Shown here: piece after piece, positions 60,101 through 64,000 of the stretch
How positions within the stretch are numbered: the first letter of the stretch is position 1
How the letters are laid out: each line of letters opens with the position of its first letter
Made by a program: the position numbers and the translations under genes
Assembly: GCA_022036555.1 (NCBI GenBank)
Contig: CM039128.1
Location: forward strand, 22,088,171 to 22,152,170
DNA length: 64,000 nucleotides
Reading direction: 5' to 3'
From: Microstegium vimineum
Taxonomy: Eukaryota > Streptophyta > Magnoliopsida > Poales > Poaceae
The notes under the pieces: generated by a model
Database searches by the model: none
Told to the model about the DNA's origin: nothing
The model's input: the letters and a program-made list of their open reading frames with translations, nothing else

Positions 60101-60365
60101 AAAAGTTTTCAATGCAATTTTCAAAACCCAATATCACTCTTCCCAAGAATGATATCCCGGAAATTTTCAAAGATCCAGCATGAGCAAAACTTTGAAACCA
60201 AGTTTGTATAAAATAAGACCTGATTTCCTAGTTAGGGCAAGGACTAACCTTTTGGGACCCCCAAATTTCGAAATAGTTTATAAAAAAAGTTTTGAAAATC
60301 CCGTTTTTGTTAAAAAAAGTTGCTCAAACGAAAAAGGATCCTAACAAAACTTTTTGATACCAGCT
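54123..60365 (-). pseudogene. gag-pol region of element H, unreadable frames
   Basis: Minus-strand traces in order: gag-like fragments (about 57700-59750), protease FDSGASHSFV at about 57200, RT (56904-56461: PPTGMSSLLRAPPE, then VKKKDKNLK and LLFDQLSKPKFPQKDLR), integrase TSTDGKMER near 54915, a chromodomain-like segment (YKDKVTRETEVKTFKV, 54340-54250), and LRDEISLRGEGVDTR near the end. Order and motifs fit a chromovirus polyprotein. No frame exceeds about 150 codons; whether this is decay or read error cannot be told here. Confidence 0.7.
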
Positions 60366-63300
60366 TGCGGGAAGCCAGATTATAGAGATCAAGTACCAAA
60401 AGGGGGATTTAACTGCCACTTAAAAATTGAGCCCTATAATACCGGGGGTCCGAAATCTCGAAGGGTTTCAACAATCGTAAATCAAAAACCAAAAGCGGAA
60501 ACTCGGTAGCACATTTGAACGGCCACAAAAAAAACCCAAAAAAACTTTTTAAATCGAATAAGATTTTCAAAACTTTTTTCCAAAAAAAGTAAACTTTCGC
60601 CACAAAACCTATGGCCAAAATAAAACACGTTTGGAACTTTGAAAACCAAAGATTTAAAGGTAGGGGTGCCCACAATTGTTTTCCCATAACAGCAAAGTGA
60701 GTCGTAGAAAAACCCTTTCCCCAAGCCCACTCTTTTTTCCTTTGAAGGGGTAGAACAGTGCTTTCAATACCGAAAATATACTTGGCCATCGCAAACAAAC
60801 GGGAAAACTCGAGTCGGGGAAAGTATCAGTAGATTACCCGTCGAACTGAAAAAAAAAGACTCCCAAGGGTATGCAAGGTATTTGTGGATTTTTGGGGGAA
60901 AAATTGCTTTTTCGGAAAAAGCGAAAAAAAAAAAATAAAGATTAGAGGGAACAACCTCTTTCATCCCATTTTTATTTCTAGGTTTTCACCTTACAGACAC
61001 TCACTGAAAAATACTCAAACAATATAATACTATATCCAATTCCTTTATCAAAAATTTTTGTAGGACCATTCAGTCACATGGAGTTGTACCGTGGGGAACT
61101 CAGCATAATCCCCCATATCAAGGGAAAATTATTTAATCCCCCGCCCCCCTTCCCCGTCGGGTCCCTTCTTGGGCACCGCTAAACAAAGTCCAGTGGTACC
61201 GACGGATTTAGAGTAGTCCACCCAAAATTGAGAAACATTTTGGCCACCCCGGGGGATGGTTCTCAAACAAGGGTGCTCACAGTGGGAGAACCGGCCCCCG
61301 GCATGTTACCGGTTCGGGGGCGATACTCACAACGGCCCCCATTAAAGGGCGCATTCAAAGATGTAAAAGGGGCCACCACGTGTACAAACCAACGATCCAA
61401 AGGACGGGGCTGCCCCCCCAAGCTAACCACTTGGTTACTTGCCCTTTCCCCTGACCGCATTTCTTACTACCTTGGTTTTTTCCAAAGAAGAAATATAGCC
61501 AACCGTACGATTACCCCAGGGAAACACGAAACTAAATTAAAAAAGTAACCATTTATTCTAAGCAGGCTAAGCGGGTTTCTTTTACATTTTTAAAGGGAAC
61601 AAGGTAGGGAAACATAACAAGGAAAGGGAAAGCATCAATTGGATTCAAACAACTCCGTCACCCAATGCCACAGTATAAAAATACCAAGTAATTAAATTTT
61701 AAATACTGGGGGTTAAAAATGCTCCGGGGGCTCCTTGAGGAAGGTAGGGGTGGTGGCAGGGGATAGGGAGGTTAGTGTCGGCTTGGGTACTCCCGTTTTG
61801 TCCCGTACCCCTAGCTTCTGTCTTGAGGGTTGGCTCCTGATGTTCCTCCCCTGGGTTTCCCAAAAGATTGCAATGCATAAATAAAAAACTCAATGGTGCA
61901 GGGATGTTTCTTGCACAGGTTCAGCACCTAAAAAAGATTCTAAGCTAGGACCAAAAATACCAAAGCACTTACAACAGATACTAGCAACAAGGGTAAAACA
62001 GGCTATAACTTTTTCTTAACAAAGTTATGCTTTTAAAACTAAATTTTCAGGGAAAATTTCATGATTTATACATGCCCCCAATTTTTATGCCATTTTAACA
62101 GGGAAAACAAATAACTTTGTATTCAAAAGCAATAATTAAACTTGTACGAAGACATTCTCCAAAAAAATTTTTATAAAACAAAGACAGACATAAAATAAAG
62201 AGTCACAAAAAAGATTTCACCTTTTGGTTTTTTCCAAAACCCAGATACAAAATTAAACAAGCTTCACATTACTGAAAATAGAAAAGGAAAAAATTTTCGG
62301 AAAGGCTCGAGCACCAGAGGCGCGCAGGGGAACTGACAGGCAAACCCTCGATTACTCGAGGTCCCTCACCGTCGAGCAGGAAACAGAGGCGGTGTGATGG
62401 CGTTTCTCGCCGACGGGGAGGTCTTATGGGGGGTTGGTTGTGCTAGGGCCGGGGATGACTTACCCATCCCTGGTGGTGTGGGTTTAACCCGGCACAAAAT
62501 GGAAGTGGTCGCGGCATCAGGGCGGTGCAGCACGCGGTGCGACACGGGGAGGTGATCCCCGGGATGCGGCTCGGGCGGGGGGGGTGAGCATCACGTGATG
62601 TGGGAGTGTGGCCAGGGTTTTTGAGCCGGAAGGGGTTTTGGAACCTGGGGACGTGCAAACTCCGGGCACGGGGCCAAAGGGCCCCCCACGGTTGGGGCTG
62701 ATAAAGGGTCAAAAAAGAGCCAGGGAACGGTTTTCTCTCTGCTAGCCTGGGAACTTTTCCCCGAAAATGGGGTCGGAGGCGAACGGGGTTTTTAGGGAAA
62801 AACAGCTCGGTCAGTGCGTGGGGAGGGGGAATCGTAAACGGGGGGAGGTTTGGTTTAAAGGGGGATAGGGCTGGTTTAAAAAAGGCAAGCAGTGTGTGTG
62901 CGGGGCGAAAGGGGAAGGCATGCAAGTGGATCAGGAAGGGACTGGATGGTGGGGTATTTGAGAAGGGAGCCTTGCGGGCTCGGGGCTTCACTAGTATGGC
63001 AAGGGAAAGCGAGCGGGTGAGCGATGGGATGAGGCAGAGAGTGGGTGAAGTGGAGGAGGTAAGGGGCTCCTCTTTCCGGTCATGGCCGCCGCGGGCCGTG
63101 GGCCCGTGATTGATGGTTGGTGGGGCGGGGGCGCTGGCGGGTTGCGGCGAGCGGAAGAAGCAAAATTGTGACGGCCCGTTAGCGGGATTCGCCCTAGGCG
63201 AAAGAGCAGGGGGGGGCGCGATCAACCGGGTCTGCGGCGGGGGTTACTGGAAACACGGGGGCGTGCAGCGTGTGGTGGCAGGTCTGCGGTGGCGAAGCAG

Positions 63301-63982
63301 GGTTTGTGAGCGGCGGTTTTCAGTGATGCCCCTCGGCCAGCGCCGTTGCGGGGCGCGAGTGCGGACAGACTGCGACAAGCGACGGCGACAGCGATGTGAT
63401 GCAGTGCCGCAGCGGCGGCGATGGGGTGTTCCCTTCCCGCGTCAGGCATCGTCGGCCACGCGGTAGAGACGCCGACGTAGGTTCAGCCCGGTCGGGCCAG
63501 CGTGCGGGGTGGGGCGCGCGGGAGAGGGGGGCGAACGAGGGGGGGGGTTTTGATCGGGGTGTTCGGCCCCTGCTCGGTCGGCCCCTACGAGGGGGGGGTT
63601 TTTTCCAAGCCTCGGTTCGTCACTTTTGAGGGGTCGAATCCGGGGGGGGGTCGATTTTACTGGCTGATCGACCTTTGCCCGAGGGTTCGATTACCCCAGG
63701 TCCTCCCTTTTTACGAGCGACGTCGAGGCCCAGCGGGCCCCAAAAGCGGCTCAACCGGTCTCGATTCTGATTTCCTTTTTCCCATTTTCTTTTATTTGAT
63801 AAAACTAAGCAGGATAACTAAACAGGTTGATCATAAGATTAAGCACAAAACACCTATTCATTCTAGTTTCAAAACATATAAACACTCATATAAAATGATA
63901 GCATATGCAAACATGAATGAAATGAAATGTGTACTTAGTGGCTAATAATGATCGTAATGCAAGCTTGACACAGGGTGTCACA
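60366..63982 (-). repeat. 5' LTR of element H
   Basis: 3617 bp; on the minus strand TGTGACACCCTG to CTTCCCGCA. Directly followed by AGC and the TGGTATCA PBS. The last 150 bp are clean. Confidence 0.8.
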
Positions 63983-64000
63983 GGATCTATCTCAAAGCAA

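Larger units (their letters stand above)
40690..63850. other. Low-quality sequence with inflated homopolymers
   Basis: Runs of 5-10 C, G or A occur every few dozen bases, with one of about 31 C at 43081-43111. Known repeats (Sirevirus copy 2, H's LTRs, G's 3' LTR end) match their partners only through many small indels. The change is abrupt near 40690 and cleaner sequence returns near 63.8 kb. Long frames in this interval, rich in P, G, K and F, are artefacts of the runs. Confidence 0.85.
50509..63982 (-). mobile_element. Ty3/gypsy chromovirus H (Tekay/Del-like), TSD GGATC
   Basis: LTRs at 60366-63982 (5') and 50509-54122 (3'), with GGATC at 50504-50508 and 63983-63987. On the minus strand a TGGTATCA PBS follows the 5' LTR after three bases, and an AAGGGGGGAAGGGG-like PPT precedes the 3' LTR. 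Protease, RT and chromodomain-like traces lie between. Large LTRs and the chromodomain trace point to the Tekay/Del clade. Confidence 0.8.

Overview
The window is intergenic DNA from a grass. Every intact structure in it is a transposable element or a broken gene fragment. Grass identity is inferred from the element families: CACTA elements with a Ulp1-type gene, non-chromovirus Ty3/gypsy elements with antisense ORFs, a chromovirus with 3.6 kb LTRs, Sirevirus-type Copia LTRs and a Tourist-like MITE common in panicoid and andropogonoid grasses. The species cannot be fixed from the sequence. I see no intact host gene.

Layout. 1-3279: 3' part of a CACTA element carrying a degenerate Ulp1 (C48 peptidase) gene, split by a solo LTR (704-1692, TSD TCACC). 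3891-24180: a minus-strand Ty3/gypsy element (C). Its 3' LTR was hit by a plus-strand relative (A, 4916-19261), which was hit in turn by a minus-strand gag-protease-only gypsy element (B, 10634-18157). C also carries a small CACTA element (D, 22464-23664, TSD TAT). 24181-27886: a possible CACTA derivative with a tRNA-like sequence, a MITE, and fragments of a BRI1-like receptor kinase gene and a pectinesterase gene.

27887-50508: two same-orientation copies of a Sirevirus-like LTR plus adjoining internal sequence (LTR-internal-LTR-internal). They are interrupted by a plus-strand Ty3/gypsy element (G, 30042-46690) with recognisable gag, protease, RT, RNase H and integrase. G's RT is itself split by a reverse-oriented Copia-type solo LTR (34272-35521, TSD GATTC). 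50509-63982: a minus-strand chromovirus (H) with two LTRs of about 3.6 kb and TSD GGATC.

From about 40.69 kb to about 63.8 kb the sequence quality falls sharply. C, G and A runs are inflated, frames break every few codons, and known repeats match only loosely. Open frames there are not credible genes, although element boundaries can still be placed by comparing repeat copies.

No elements here form a pathway. The window is a stack of insertions whose relative order can be read from which element interrupts which. The points most worth a second look are the antisense ORFs downstream of the protein-coding region in B and G, an extra sense-strand coiled-coil ORF in C, the CACTA pair sharing subterminal repeats, and the quality break.
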